Shown here piece after piece: positions 16,718 through 25,238 of a stretch of 64,000 bases of DNA (the stretch's first letter is position 1; the number at the start of each line of letters is the position of its first letter). This DNA is from an uncultured Rhizobium sp. (GTDB lineage: Bacteria > Pseudomonadota > Alphaproteobacteria > Rhizobiales > Rhizobiaceae). A model generated the notes under the pieces. The model had not been told where the DNA came from. It saw only the letters and a program-made list of their open reading frames with translations, and searched no databases. Made by a program: the position numbers and the translations under genes. The stretch lies in NCBI GenBank assembly GCA_945952315.1, contig CAMFIE010000003.1:1-64000 (forward strand), read 5' to 3'.

Positions 16718-17524
16718 TCAGCGTGGAAAGCCAAGCTCCGTCAGTGCCTGGTCGAGATCGGCCGGATTAACCTGATGGCCTGTGTCATGCAGGCAAAGCA
16801 GGCTTTCTCCGCGATTGCAGCCGCTTGCGACGTTGCAAGTCAAACGTCCCATGCTGCGGGTTTCCAGCCCGTCCATCAGGCAGGATGCCCGGTTACGATA
16901 GATAGCCATGCTCCCGAATGTATCGCCCTGATGAAAATGCGTGCCGATTGCCCTGCCGGAAAGGGGAAATGTCCGGTCAGCGCGGCCATGGACATGGATC
17001 ATCTTCGGCAAGGCCTTCACGCAGCTTTCCGGGTCAGGCAGCGGATTCCAGAACACGCCGGAGAACGTGAGCATAGCAGCGAATTCATTTCCTTTCGCAC
17101 AGGCCGTATACCAGGCCATGGACGCTCCGAGCGAGAAACCACCGAGCACGCGGTTTTTCTTCGTAAACCCGAAGCGGGACTGAAGGTCGAGGAGCACCGC
17201 ATCCACATAGGCCTGGTCATCACGGGCTTTTTCCGGCCCGTTCGGGATTGACCAGCTGCCGTTGACCCCTTCCAGCGCTGCAAAGGCGAGATGATGGGCA
17301 AGCACCGTCTTTACCAGATCCTGGTTTTGCATCTGCGTGGCGGACGTGGCCTTGTAACCGTGAAAGAAGACATAGACGCCAACGGGCTTTTCCTTTGGCA
17401 TTTCGATGCGGTAAAGCCCGCCGGATACAGGACATGAAGTCTCTGCTCCGCATGACATCGTCCCCGCCATCGCTTTCGGCACGGCAAGAATGGCAATCAG
17501 AAAGGCTAGGAGGAAACGGTGCAT
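16718..17524 (-). CDS. Secreted LpqC/PHB-depolymerase-like esterase
   Basis: 268 residues with a signal peptide (MHRFLLAFLIAILAVPKAMA). The alpha/beta-hydrolase core shows VFFHGYKA (oxyanion side), the nucleophile elbow GGFSLGAS with S131, an acid-loop candidate HVHGRADRTFP, and a C-terminal HDTGHQV with the catalytic His. This is the polyhydroxybutyrate depolymerase-like family of exported esterases. Six or more Cys suggest disulfides in the periplasm. Monocistronic. The true substrate is unknown. Confidence 0.72.
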   Translation of the reverse strand: MHRFLLAFLIAILAVPKAMAGTMSCGAETSCPVSGGLYRIEMPKEKPVGVYVFFHGYKATSATQMQNQDLVKTVLAHHLAFAALEGVNGSWSIPNGPEKARDDQAYVDAVLLDLQSRFGFTKKNRVLGGFSLGASMAWYTACAKGNEFAAMLTFSGVFWNPLPDPESCVKALPKMIHVHGRADRTFPLSGRAIGTHFHQGDTFGSMAIYRNRASCLMDGLETRSMGRLTCNVASGCNRGESLLCLHDTGHQVNPADLDQALTELGFPR

Positions 17525-17619
17525 GCCAAAACTCCCGGCGACCAGGTCAGCGCTGGTGTCCTTGATGCCCGAAAGCGGCGATGCCTCTCAAATCACGATC
17601 GCGCGATGGCGCCTGTCTA

Positions 17620-17994
17620 TCATGCCGCCTCGACGGGCTCGCGCACATCATCGAGCAGGAAATGCAGCACGATATATTTGGTGCTGTAGCGCTTGCCACT
17701 ATCGGCAACACTTTCCTCGCTGCCGCCATCGGCAGGATGCACGCTGTGATAGTGCGGATTGTTGGCAATCAGCGTCACGGCCTTGCCGAGCAATGGACCG
17801 GACAGGCGATAGCGGGCCTCAGCGAGCGGCCAGAGGCGCGCGCAGGTTTCTTCCGGCAGTCGCACCTTCAGCGCCTTGCGATGGATTGCCCCTGCCACAT
17901 CCGCATCACCGCGCAGCGCCAGCGGAATATCCAGCATCACCTCTTCTGCCTGATTGAAGACGAAACTCAACTCTTCCGGCCACATCCGTCGCAT
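17620..17994 (-). CDS. Hypothetical protein, 124 residues
   Basis: Not recognised. Acidic, soluble, no signal peptide or membrane segment. Conserved-looking features are the central GPLLGKAVTLIANNPHYH and the tail YIVLHFLLDD. It lies between a secreted esterase and a divergent autotransporter. Codon use is similar to neighbouring genes, which supports it being real. Confidence 0.5.
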   Translation of the reverse strand: MRRMWPEELSFVFNQAEEVMLDIPLALRGDADVAGAIHRKALKVRLPEETCARLWPLAEARYRLSGPLLGKAVTLIANNPHYHSVHPADGGSEESVADSGKRYSTKYIVLHFLLDDVREPVEAA

Positions 17995-18177
17995 TCAGAT
18001 ACTCCTCCCGGGCACATGTATACAGGGCCCCTCCGGACAGAAGCTTAGCGCCTTCGTGATGCCCCTTCAACAGACCTTTCATCCGGACAGGCGAGCAATA
18101 TTGTTGCGATTAGTGATTGTAATATTGAATTAGTTATTCTACGCCCGAAGCACCGGCAAATCGGGGGCGGATACGGG

Positions 18178-20433
18178 ATGCAAGGTAAATCGGGGGTGAA
18201 CCCTTTGGCAGCGGCAATACAGAGGCTGCTCAACAGCTGCTCGGTGCCTGCTGCAATACTGGCAATGGTCGGTGGTTCATCCGCCCATGGCGCCGACTCG
18301 GCAAGCTTCTTTCGCACCCTTTCAAATCCGGCCATCGCCCAAAGTTACACCTTCAAGGATGCGAGCCGGGATGGGCAGACGGTCCTTTTCCGGAATGCGT
18401 TCGGCAATTCCTATGTCACAACAATCGGCGGCGTTGCCTATTCGGTTATAGTGCCTGCGAACGGAACCCGCATCGATCAGGATATCAGCGGTCTTACCCC
18501 GGACGGCAGCGCCGTTTATGGCTGGTCGCAATACCAGATTCCCAATACGGGCAATGAATACCGATTTTTCCGATACACGCTTTCGGGACCATTGGTGGAA
18601 TATGCGCCCACCAGCGCCTCGAATGTTTCGCTTGCAGGCGCCACACCGACGGGCAGCGCTATCGCGGGAAGCTATGACACGCTGTTCGGCAATACGCTTG
18701 TTCATCAGGCCTTTCTCTGGCGTCCGGACAGCAACGGCTTCACGACGATTTCCGGGCTTGAAGGCCCGGGCTCGAGGGCAACCGCCACCGGGATCAGCGG
18801 CGATGGAACGACGGTGATCGGCAACGGCGAGCAATCCAACACTGTGCGTGCCTTCCGTTATACGGCAGGCGGCGGCACCCAGCCCCTCGGCATTCTCGGC
18901 ACTGAGAACACGGCAAAGCTGGTTTCACGAGACGGCACTGTGATTGGCGGCCTGTACAAGGAAACCACTGCACCCGGCACGAAATCCGGCTTTGCCTTCC
19001 GATGGACAGCGGCTGGCGGCATGCAGGGGCTCGGTACGCTCGGCGCCACGACAGGAGGGGATTCCGTTGCCCTGACCGATCTCAAGGCAATGAATGAGTC
19101 GGGAAATGTCCTGGTCGGCGGTTCGGCGATTTCCAATGCCAACGGCACCCTGCACGCCTTCCGCTGGACACCCGCCAATGGCGGCACAATGGAAGACATC
19201 GCCACCCCCGCCTCGACCCGTTCCAGCATCGCCAATGATGTTTCCGAAGATGGCAATGTGGTCGTCGGGAACTATCTGATCGGGGCACAGACGGATGGTG
19301 GCTTCTACTGGAGCCGCGAGGCGGGCATGCGGTCGCTTGATGATGCGCTGCGGGCGGCAGGCGTTACGCTTGCTACCGACATCGTTGAGGACGCGCGCCG
19401 CATTTCTGCCGATGGAACGGTGATCACCGGCATGACAAAGGCGCAGAACGGCGCCCCTGGCGACATCTATTTTGCCCGGGTCGCCCGCACCTCCGCCGGA
19501 ATCGTCACAGAGGAAAATCTGGTTCGTTCCCTGGAAAGCGCCTCCCAGCCGCAACGCGAGAATGCAGCCTCCCAGATCAATCTTCTTTATAATGGCGTCG
19601 GCGGTCTGCCGATGCGCAACCGGCTGGACGCCGGTCAGAAAGCCTACTGGAATACATTTGATGCAGGCTATTCGGATCGGGGCGGTGGAGAAGGTGGCTT
19701 TGGTCTCGGAGAAATAGGATTTGCTGCCGGATTTGATGGTGGCCTGACCGCGCGCATGGGGCTGAGCGCGGCATATGCCGATCTTAACCTCGAAAATCAG
19801 GGGCATCTTTCCGAGCGCGGTTTCTATCTGGCACCGGACCTGACAACGCCGCTTGCCGACGACGTCTACCTCACAATCGGGGCTGCCTTCGGAACCGGGC
19901 GGGTGGATATCACACGCGGGTATCTGAACGGATCGGCCCTGGATTTTTCCTCCGGGTCCGCCGATACGCTCAGCTATGGCGGAAAGATCCGCATCGACTG
20001 GCTGGATGCGGTACGGTTCGGCGATACGGCCTTTACCCCTTACCTGGCCTTGAATTACGCGCATCTTTCCCGTGCTGCCTATGATGAGACAGGCGGTGCC
20101 TTTCCCGCCTCCTTCGCCCGCTCGGACAATAACATGACCATCGCCCGACTGGGTGTGGATATGGTGCATCCGCTTGAGGATGACGTCCGGCTGCTTGCCC
20201 GCGCCGAGGTAGACTACCGCTTTGAGGACAAGGCAGAGGACACGAGCGGCACCGTTTCCGGCATCGGGGCCTTTACCCTGACCGGCAGCGCTTATCAGCG
20301 TCTGTGGCTGCGCGGCGCGCTGGGTGGCGAGTGGGATCTGGCAGGCGGCACAGCAACGCTGACACTCAATGCGACAACCAACGGCGCCGAGCCGAACCTT
20401 TGGCTACGTGCTGGCTGGCGCAAGCCGTTCTGA
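18178..20433 (+). CDS. Autotransporter with HAF-repeat passenger
   Basis: 751 residues. A signal-like N-terminus ends near AHGADSA. The passenger (about 40-420) consists of HAF-type repeats with recurring SxDGxxVxG and AFRWT units (for example GTVIGGLYKE, SGFAFRWTAAGGM, LHAFRWTPANGG), probably a beta-propeller. From about residue 480 a 12-strand autotransporter barrel follows, ending in WLRAGWRKPF with the terminal Phe needed for outer-membrane assembly. It is probably a surface adhesin or secreted factor. GGGGGCGG lies before the start. A GC-rich stem (20436-20443 with 20455-20462) follows the stop. Confidence 0.85.
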   Translation: MQGKSGVNPLAAAIQRLLNSCSVPAAILAMVGGSSAHGADSASFFRTLSNPAIAQSYTFKDASRDGQTVLFRNAFGNSYVTTIGGVAYSVIVPANGTRIDQDISGLTPDGSAVYGWSQYQIPNTGNEYRFFRYTLSGPLVEYAPTSASNVSLAGATPTGSAIAGSYDTLFGNTLVHQAFLWRPDSNGFTTISGLEGPGSRATATGISGDGTTVIGNGEQSNTVRAFRYTAGGGTQPLGILGTENTAKLVSRDGTVIGGLYKETTAPGTKSGFAFRWTAAGGMQGLGTLGATTGGDSVALTDLKAMNESGNVLVGGSAISNANGTLHAFRWTPANGGTMEDIATPASTRSSIANDVSEDGNVVVGNYLIGAQTDGGFYWSREAGMRSLDDALRAAGVTLATDIVEDARRISADGTVITGMTKAQNGAPGDIYFARVARTSAGIVTEENLVRSLESASQPQRENAASQINLLYNGVGGLPMRNRLDAGQKAYWNTFDAGYSDRGGGEGGFGLGEIGFAAGFDGGLTARMGLSAAYADLNLENQGHLSERGFYLAPDLTTPLADDVYLTIGAAFGTGRVDITRGYLNGSALDFSSGSADTLSYGGKIRIDWLDAVRFGDTAFTPYLALNYAHLSRAAYDETGGAFPASFARSDNNMTIARLGVDMVHPLEDDVRLLARAEVDYRFEDKAEDTSGTVSGIGAFTLTGSAYQRLWLRGALGGEWDLAGGTATLTLNATTNGAEPNLWLRAGWRKPF

Positions 20434-20448
20434 AACCGGCGGCCAGCC

Positions 20449-21408
20449 TCAGCAGCCGCCGGATACCGTTGAGAGCAGAACCGGTTCGGTCGGGTCTTCA
20501 TGCACCGAGCGATCCATCAGAAGATTGCGGCCCGCGGTCCAGAACTCCCGCTTCGCCTGGTCCCGGCGGGTGGATGTTGTGGCACTTGGCTGCCGGATGG
20601 GAATGATGAAACCGAAGGGTTCACCCATTACGCCGCCACGCTCGGTGAAATAGGCATCATAATCGGTGGGCAACGGCTTCAGGCGCCGGGACCGGCGGGC
20701 GCGCGAAACATGGTTTTCGTTGCTGATGGCAAGAATTGCCTGCGCGCCCATAGCATGGGCCACGGCACCGGCAACCAGCACAAGAGCATCCTTCGGTCTG
20801 AGACCGCCGAGGTCGCGGGTGGCAAAGATCACGCATTGCTTGGCTTCAGGGGAAGAATCGCCTTGCAGCCCGCCCACTGCCAAGGTGGGTGCCTGCCCTT
20901 TCACAGACGTCAGCAGAAAGGTCATGCGGCAAAGCACCAGGCCCGTATCGCCACACTCAAGCACGAAGGCAAACTCGCCCTCCTGCCGGGTTGCGGCCGC
21001 ATCCGACCGCATGACGCTGAGACCATAACTGCGCTTCTTGCCGCGAATCTGGCCCATGTCTACAGCCCCGCCGCCCCAAAGCATGCGCAGATCGCCCGGC
21101 GTCAGCAGGTTTGACGAAAGGCGATAATGCTCCATGAGCAGACCGATGCGCGTCTTCCGGTCTACGCGATAGCCAAAATAGGCATCGACCGGTTTTCTCG
21201 CGACAACGGACGAGCATTCCGGCAGATGATACTGCCGGGCAAATTCGTCCTGCCACTCAATCCACTGCGCAAATGATGACCAGTCCCGCATGGCGCCGGA
21301 AAGGAATCGTCCCGCATGGCGAATGCCTTCGCCAGTCCCGATGCGCAAAGCCCCCTTTGCAATCGGAACCAGGCCCAAAAGGGCCTGCTTGAACCCAAAA
21401 TGGTCCAT
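20449..21408 (-). CDS. VirK/YbjX-type DUF535 protein
   Basis: About 319 residues from ATG 21408 (MDHFGFKQALLG); a GTG at 21471 would add 21. The DUF535 family pattern is seen in LLMEHYRLSSNLLTP, GGLQGDSSPEAKQ, the glycine/alanine-rich GAVAHAMGAQAILAISNENH and PTDYDAYFTERGG. VirK of Brucella and Shigella and YbjX of E. coli belong here. They are linked to virulence or envelope stress, with no known catalysis. Convergent with the autotransporter; the two stops are 16 bases apart. Confidence 0.8.
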   Translation of the reverse strand: MDHFGFKQALLGLVPIAKGALRIGTGEGIRHAGRFLSGAMRDWSSFAQWIEWQDEFARQYHLPECSSVVARKPVDAYFGYRVDRKTRIGLLMEHYRLSSNLLTPGDLRMLWGGGAVDMGQIRGKKRSYGLSVMRSDAAATRQEGEFAFVLECGDTGLVLCRMTFLLTSVKGQAPTLAVGGLQGDSSPEAKQCVIFATRDLGGLRPKDALVLVAGAVAHAMGAQAILAISNENHVSRARRSRRLKPLPTDYDAYFTERGGVMGEPFGFIIPIRQPSATTSTRRDQAKREFWTAGRNLLMDRSVHEDPTEPVLLSTVSGGC

Positions 21409-21766
21409 ATTATCATTTTCCGCCAGATTCCCGCTCGGTCTACGCGATACAATCGACAGATCGAAAATCACTTCACTATTGGTTGAGCGTGCTTGCGCAT
21501 CAACCCGAAACCAGCCCCCTAGTTTCGGCTTCTGTATGCCCTTGTTTCTGACAAAAGACCAGTCGAGAAAATTTCATTTCAAATTTAAATTTTTCAAAAT
21601 ACTTCCACATCAAAAATATATATATATACAAATAATTGTATATATAGAAATGATTGCGGAGCACAGCCTTCCCTTTTCATAAAAAAGGCAGCCTATGCCA
21701 CGGGTTGCAGCAAAAATAACGTGAACCGGATCAGCAATACTCGGGCTGCAGGGTAAATCTACCCTC
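21409..21766. other. AT-rich intergenic region
   Basis: Contains runs such as TATATATATACAAATAATTG near 21617-21640. No gene seen. It holds the likely promoter of the DUF535 gene and the downstream end of feoB. Confidence 0.5.
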
Positions 21767-23659
21767 CTACTGGAACAGCAGGGTAACGTGATAGGTGATG
21801 AAGGACGCAGCATAGGCGAGCGCCAACATATAAAAGAATGAGATCCACACGTAGCGGGACGCACCCGTCTCACGGCGGATGACGGCGAGCGTGGAGAGAC
21901 ATTGCGGCGCAAAAATATACCAGGCGAGGAAGGAAAGCGCTGTCGCAAGGCTCCATTGCTGCGCCAGCACGGAGGCGATTCCGGTTGATGGGTCACCGGC
22001 ACCTTGCACGGAATAGACCGTGCCAAGTGCAGCCACCACGACCTCGCGCGCGGCAATGCCCGGCACAAGCGCCACACTCATCTGCCAGTTGAAGCCGATC
22101 GGAAGAAGAAGAGGCTCGATGAGGGAGCCGATCATAGCCGCATAGCTGTGCAGGATCGCGGGTCCGCTGGCACCGTCCGGCGGCGTGGGAAAGGATGCGA
22201 GAAACCACATCAGGATGGCCATCGAAAGGATCGTGGTTCCCGCCCGCTTCAGAAACTGGCTTGCCCGGTTAAGGAGTTCGCGCAGGACATTTCTGGCGCG
22301 CGGCAGCTTGTAATCGGGCAGCTCGAGCATGAAGGTCGGGGCGGGCTCCCGATACCAGACCATCACCTTGGCGATGAACGAAACGGCAAGGGCGCTCAAG
22401 ATGCCCATCGCATAGAGGCCAAACATCACCAGCCCCTGAAGGCTGAACAGCCCGAGCACCGGCCGGGCCGGAATGAAGGCGGAGATGATCAGCGTATAGA
22501 CCGGAATGCGGGCGGAGCAGGTCATCAGCGGTGCGACCAGAATGGTCGTCAGCCGGTCACGGCGATTGTCGATGACCCGCGTCGCCATGATACCCGGAAT
22601 GGCGCAGGCGAAACTCGAAAGCAAGGGAATGAAGGCGCGTCCATGCAGGCCAGCCCCTCCCATGATGCGGTCCATCAGGAAGGCAGCCCGCGCCATATAG
22701 CCGAAATCTTCAAGCAGCAGGATGAAGAGAAAAAGGATCAGGATCTGCGGCAGGAAAGTAACGACCGAGCCGACACCGGCTATGACGCCGTCGACCAGGA
22801 AGCTTTCGACCAGCCCCGGTCCAAGCCCTGCCTTGAGTGCGGCCCCGAGTGTATCGAAGCCAAATCCGATCAGATCCATCATCGGCTGCGCCCAGGAAAA
22901 CACGGCCTGAAACATCACGAAGAGCAGCACGAGAAGGCTGAGCAAGCCCCAAACGGGATGCAGAAGCACGGCATCCAGACGGTTTGTCAGTGTATCCGGT
23001 TTGGGCGGCACGGTGACCGAATGGCGGAGGATTTCATCGGCGCGGCGCTGACGGGCGCGAAGCTCGGTTCCGCCCGGCTCGTGCCAGCTTCCGGGTAACA
23101 GTGCCGGCCATCCTTCGGCGCGCATGCCATCGAGCCGGTCCCAGACCGCGGACAGTCCGTTTTTCTGCACGGCACTGGCGGTTACGACCGGAAGCTGAAG
23201 CGCGGCAGAAAGTTGGTCAAGATCAATCTCTACGCCACGCCTGAGGGCAATGTCGATCATGTTCAAAACCAGAAGTACCGGGATCCCGGTGGTCTGGAGT
23301 TCAAGCACCAGCCGGATGGCCGAGCGCATATTGGTTGCGTCTGCGACCGCGACGATGAGGTCGGGCCGCCCTTCACCCGACCGGTGCCCAAGCAGCACAT
23401 CGCGGGTGATTTCCTCATCGGGGCTGCGCGCGCGCAGCGAATAGGTGCCGGGCAGGTCTATCACCGTGTAATCGAAGCGGGCCGGGCTCACGGCAAGCCC
23501 CGTCTTTCGCTCGACGGTGACGCCCGCATAGTTGCCGACCTTCTGGCGGCTGCCGGTCATGGCATTGAAAAGCGCCGTCTTGCCGCAATTCGGCACGCCA
23601 ACCAGCGCCAGCCGCGGCGGGGCATTTTCGTCGCCGTCCCTCGCGTGAGCGTCGGTCAT
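21767..23659 (-). CDS. feoB: FeoB ferrous iron transporter
   Basis: 630 residues from ATG 23659. The N-terminal G domain shows G1 GVPNCGKT (21-28), switch I VGNYAGVTVERKTG, G3 DLPGTYSL and G4 LNMID. Gate/NFeoB-C and about 8-10 transmembrane helices follow, including the Cys-containing SFACAIPGIMATR and the second gate motif with CSARIPVY. It imports Fe2+ across the inner membrane in microaerobic or reducing conditions. Shorter than E. coli FeoB (773) and lacking its C-terminal Cys-rich tail, as common in Rhizobiales. feoA is 9 bases upstream. Confidence 0.95.
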   Translation of the reverse strand: MTDAHARDGDENAPPRLALVGVPNCGKTALFNAMTGSRQKVGNYAGVTVERKTGLAVSPARFDYTVIDLPGTYSLRARSPDEEITRDVLLGHRSGEGRPDLIVAVADATNMRSAIRLVLELQTTGIPVLLVLNMIDIALRRGVEIDLDQLSAALQLPVVTASAVQKNGLSAVWDRLDGMRAEGWPALLPGSWHEPGGTELRARQRRADEILRHSVTVPPKPDTLTNRLDAVLLHPVWGLLSLLVLLFVMFQAVFSWAQPMMDLIGFGFDTLGAALKAGLGPGLVESFLVDGVIAGVGSVVTFLPQILILFLFILLLEDFGYMARAAFLMDRIMGGAGLHGRAFIPLLSSFACAIPGIMATRVIDNRRDRLTTILVAPLMTCSARIPVYTLIISAFIPARPVLGLFSLQGLVMFGLYAMGILSALAVSFIAKVMVWYREPAPTFMLELPDYKLPRARNVLRELLNRASQFLKRAGTTILSMAILMWFLASFPTPPDGASGPAILHSYAAMIGSLIEPLLLPIGFNWQMSVALVPGIAAREVVVAALGTVYSVQGAGDPSTGIASVLAQQWSLATALSFLAWYIFAPQCLSTLAVIRRETGASRYVWISFFYMLALAYAASFITYHVTLLFQ

Positions 23660-23668
23660 CAATCGCGC

Positions 23669-23950
23669 CTATCGCACCAGAATGGCCATGGCTTCGCTGC
23701 GGCGAAGCGCAATGGTTGCGCCATTGACACGCACGGCGATCGGATCGCGCCCGATCGGGCCTTCGTGCAGAACATCCACTTCGGCTCCTTCGAGGAAGCC
23801 GAACTCCAGAAGCCGTCGCTCGATTTCAGCAGACGATACGGAGGCGTTGATCTGGCTTGCCTCGATATGGTGGATCACACCGCGCATGCCGCGGGGGGCG
23901 GCCCCGAGCGGCACGAGTTCAGCCAGATCAAACCCTGATGCGATATTCAT
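23669..23950 (-). CDS. feoA: FeoA, cytosolic partner of FeoB
   Basis: About 93 residues from ATG 23950 (MNIASGFDLAELVPLG); an upstream ATG at 24028 would add 26 atypical residues. SH3-like FeoA fold: LAELVPLGAAPRG, RRLLEFGFLEGAEVDVLHEG, ATIALRRSEAMAILV. It stimulates FeoB. Co-transcribed with feoB. Confidence 0.88.
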   Translation of the reverse strand: MNIASGFDLAELVPLGAAPRGMRGVIHHIEASQINASVSSAEIERRLLEFGFLEGAEVDVLHEGPIGRDPIAVRVNGATIALRRSEAMAILVR

Positions 23951-24117
23951 TCCGGCAAGCCCCGATCGCTGCGTTCCGGAAATCCCTATCGCCAAATGCA
24001 GGCTATGGCAATGATAACTTGATACCATGTCTCAGGTTTTAGAGCGGCGCTCTGACGCAGGCTGAAAAGCACGTTTTTCCGCAAAATAGCCGTTCCCGGA
24101 AGCAGTTTTCGATATTT

Positions 24118-24129
24118 ATTTCTAGAAAT
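24118..24129. promoter_or_regulatory. 12-bp palindrome between feoA and an outer-membrane gene
   Basis: ATTTCTAGAAAT is a perfect palindrome in the divergent feoA/omptin-like spacer. Location and TCTAGA core make it a candidate site for an iron regulator such as Irr, but it does not clearly match the published ICE box. Confidence 0.35.
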
Positions 24130-24193
24130 CGTAATAAGCGCAATCTAATTTAATTAAACATTAACCCTAACAATTCACAAATCGACCAGGTGT

Positions 24194-25162
24194 ATGAGTG
24201 GGGGATGCAATGAGTATCAGAAATTTTGGGCAACGACCTGCCTTTTTGGCAGTCTCGGCCTTTCAATCACGGCTGCCCGGGCAGATGACCTGTCCATGGG
24301 TGGTATCGACGGTTCCATCACCGGCAGTGTCGGTTTCCGCAATATCAGTGCGGGAGAATTCGCCTTTGACGAACAGACGATGCTGAACCGGCTGGATTGG
24401 CAAATTCACAACGCTCCTATGGTGAAGTCTGAGGTTATCGCCAATCTTTCGAAGAATTGGACTTTGAAAGCTGAATTCTCCGCCGCCTTCCTCGGTGAAG
24501 GAGAGGAGACGAACCGCAGCTATACATACGGTTTCTCAGATCATTCGGGTCCAGAAAGTTGGGATGGCAAGTTCTACAGTCCCAATACAAAGCTTGACTA
24601 CTTCCTTCAAGCAGGCATCGAAGCAGACCGAACCATCTATGAGAGCGATGATCTTCAGATCAGCGCAGGCCCCGGTTTCAAATATACAGACTTCCAAATG
24701 ACCGCGTCTGGCGGCGCAGACATTTATTCAACTGCCAATTTCCTGGATACAACAGATCTGTATCCGGATAGTACGAAGATCGTTCGCTATCGCCAGCAGA
24801 TCCCGGTTGGCTTCCTTGCGCTGAATGCCGAAAAAACGCTCGGCGGTCTCACATTTTCCGGTGGCCTGCAGGCCGGCGCTGCTGTGCGATACCGCGATAC
24901 AGACGATCATTTTCTGAGCGATCGGCACTTTGATGATGACATCGGTTTCGCACCTTATCTTGGACTAAACGCCAAGGCGAATTACGACATCAATGACCGT
25001 ACCAGTTTTTTCGCAGCCGCCAGCTATGAAACGGTCCTTCGCACCCGGGGTGATACTACGGTAGTCGATGGTGGAGCTGGCACTAGCACCGATTATGCAA
25101 ATGCAGCTGGTGCAAGCATGCAGACCTGGGCGGTCAGCGCGGGTGTAAAAGTTCGCTTCTGA
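24194..25162 (+). CDS. Omptin-like outer-membrane barrel protein
   Basis: 322 residues with a signal peptide ending near AARA-DD. Strand-turn patterns and the final GVKVRF indicate a beta-barrel. The alignment by eye to OmpT is clear in parts: LNRLDWQIHNAPMVKSEV resembles LSQLDWKIKNV, SDHS matches TDHS, and YRDTDDHFLSDRHF matches the region with the catalytic Asp/His (DNDEHY). The other catalytic pair, Asp-x-Asp before TDHS in OmpT, is not evident here, where the segment reads NRSYTYGFSDHS. So it is either a divergent protease or a non-proteolytic relative. Ends at a strong shared terminator. Confidence 0.55.
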   Translation: MSGGCNEYQKFWATTCLFGSLGLSITAARADDLSMGGIDGSITGSVGFRNISAGEFAFDEQTMLNRLDWQIHNAPMVKSEVIANLSKNWTLKAEFSAAFLGEGEETNRSYTYGFSDHSGPESWDGKFYSPNTKLDYFLQAGIEADRTIYESDDLQISAGPGFKYTDFQMTASGGADIYSTANFLDTTDLYPDSTKIVRYRQQIPVGFLALNAEKTLGGLTFSGGLQAGAAVRYRDTDDHFLSDRHFDDDIGFAPYLGLNAKANYDINDRTSFFAAASYETVLRTRGDTTVVDGGAGTSTDYANAAGASMQTWAVSAGVKVRF

Positions 25163-25181
25163 GGCAATCACCTTTGCATGA

Positions 25182-25216
25182 AAAACCCGGGCCGGTGTAT
25201 TACCGGCCCGGGTTTT
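25182..25216. terminator. Bidirectional terminator
   Basis: AAAACCCGGGCCGGT, loop GTATT, ACCGGCCCGGGTTTT: a perfect 15-bp stem with A/T ends on both sides, between the convergent omptin-like and chemoreceptor genes. Confidence 0.85.
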
Positions 25217-25238
25217 CGTTTGTCCTGATGGTGATGGA

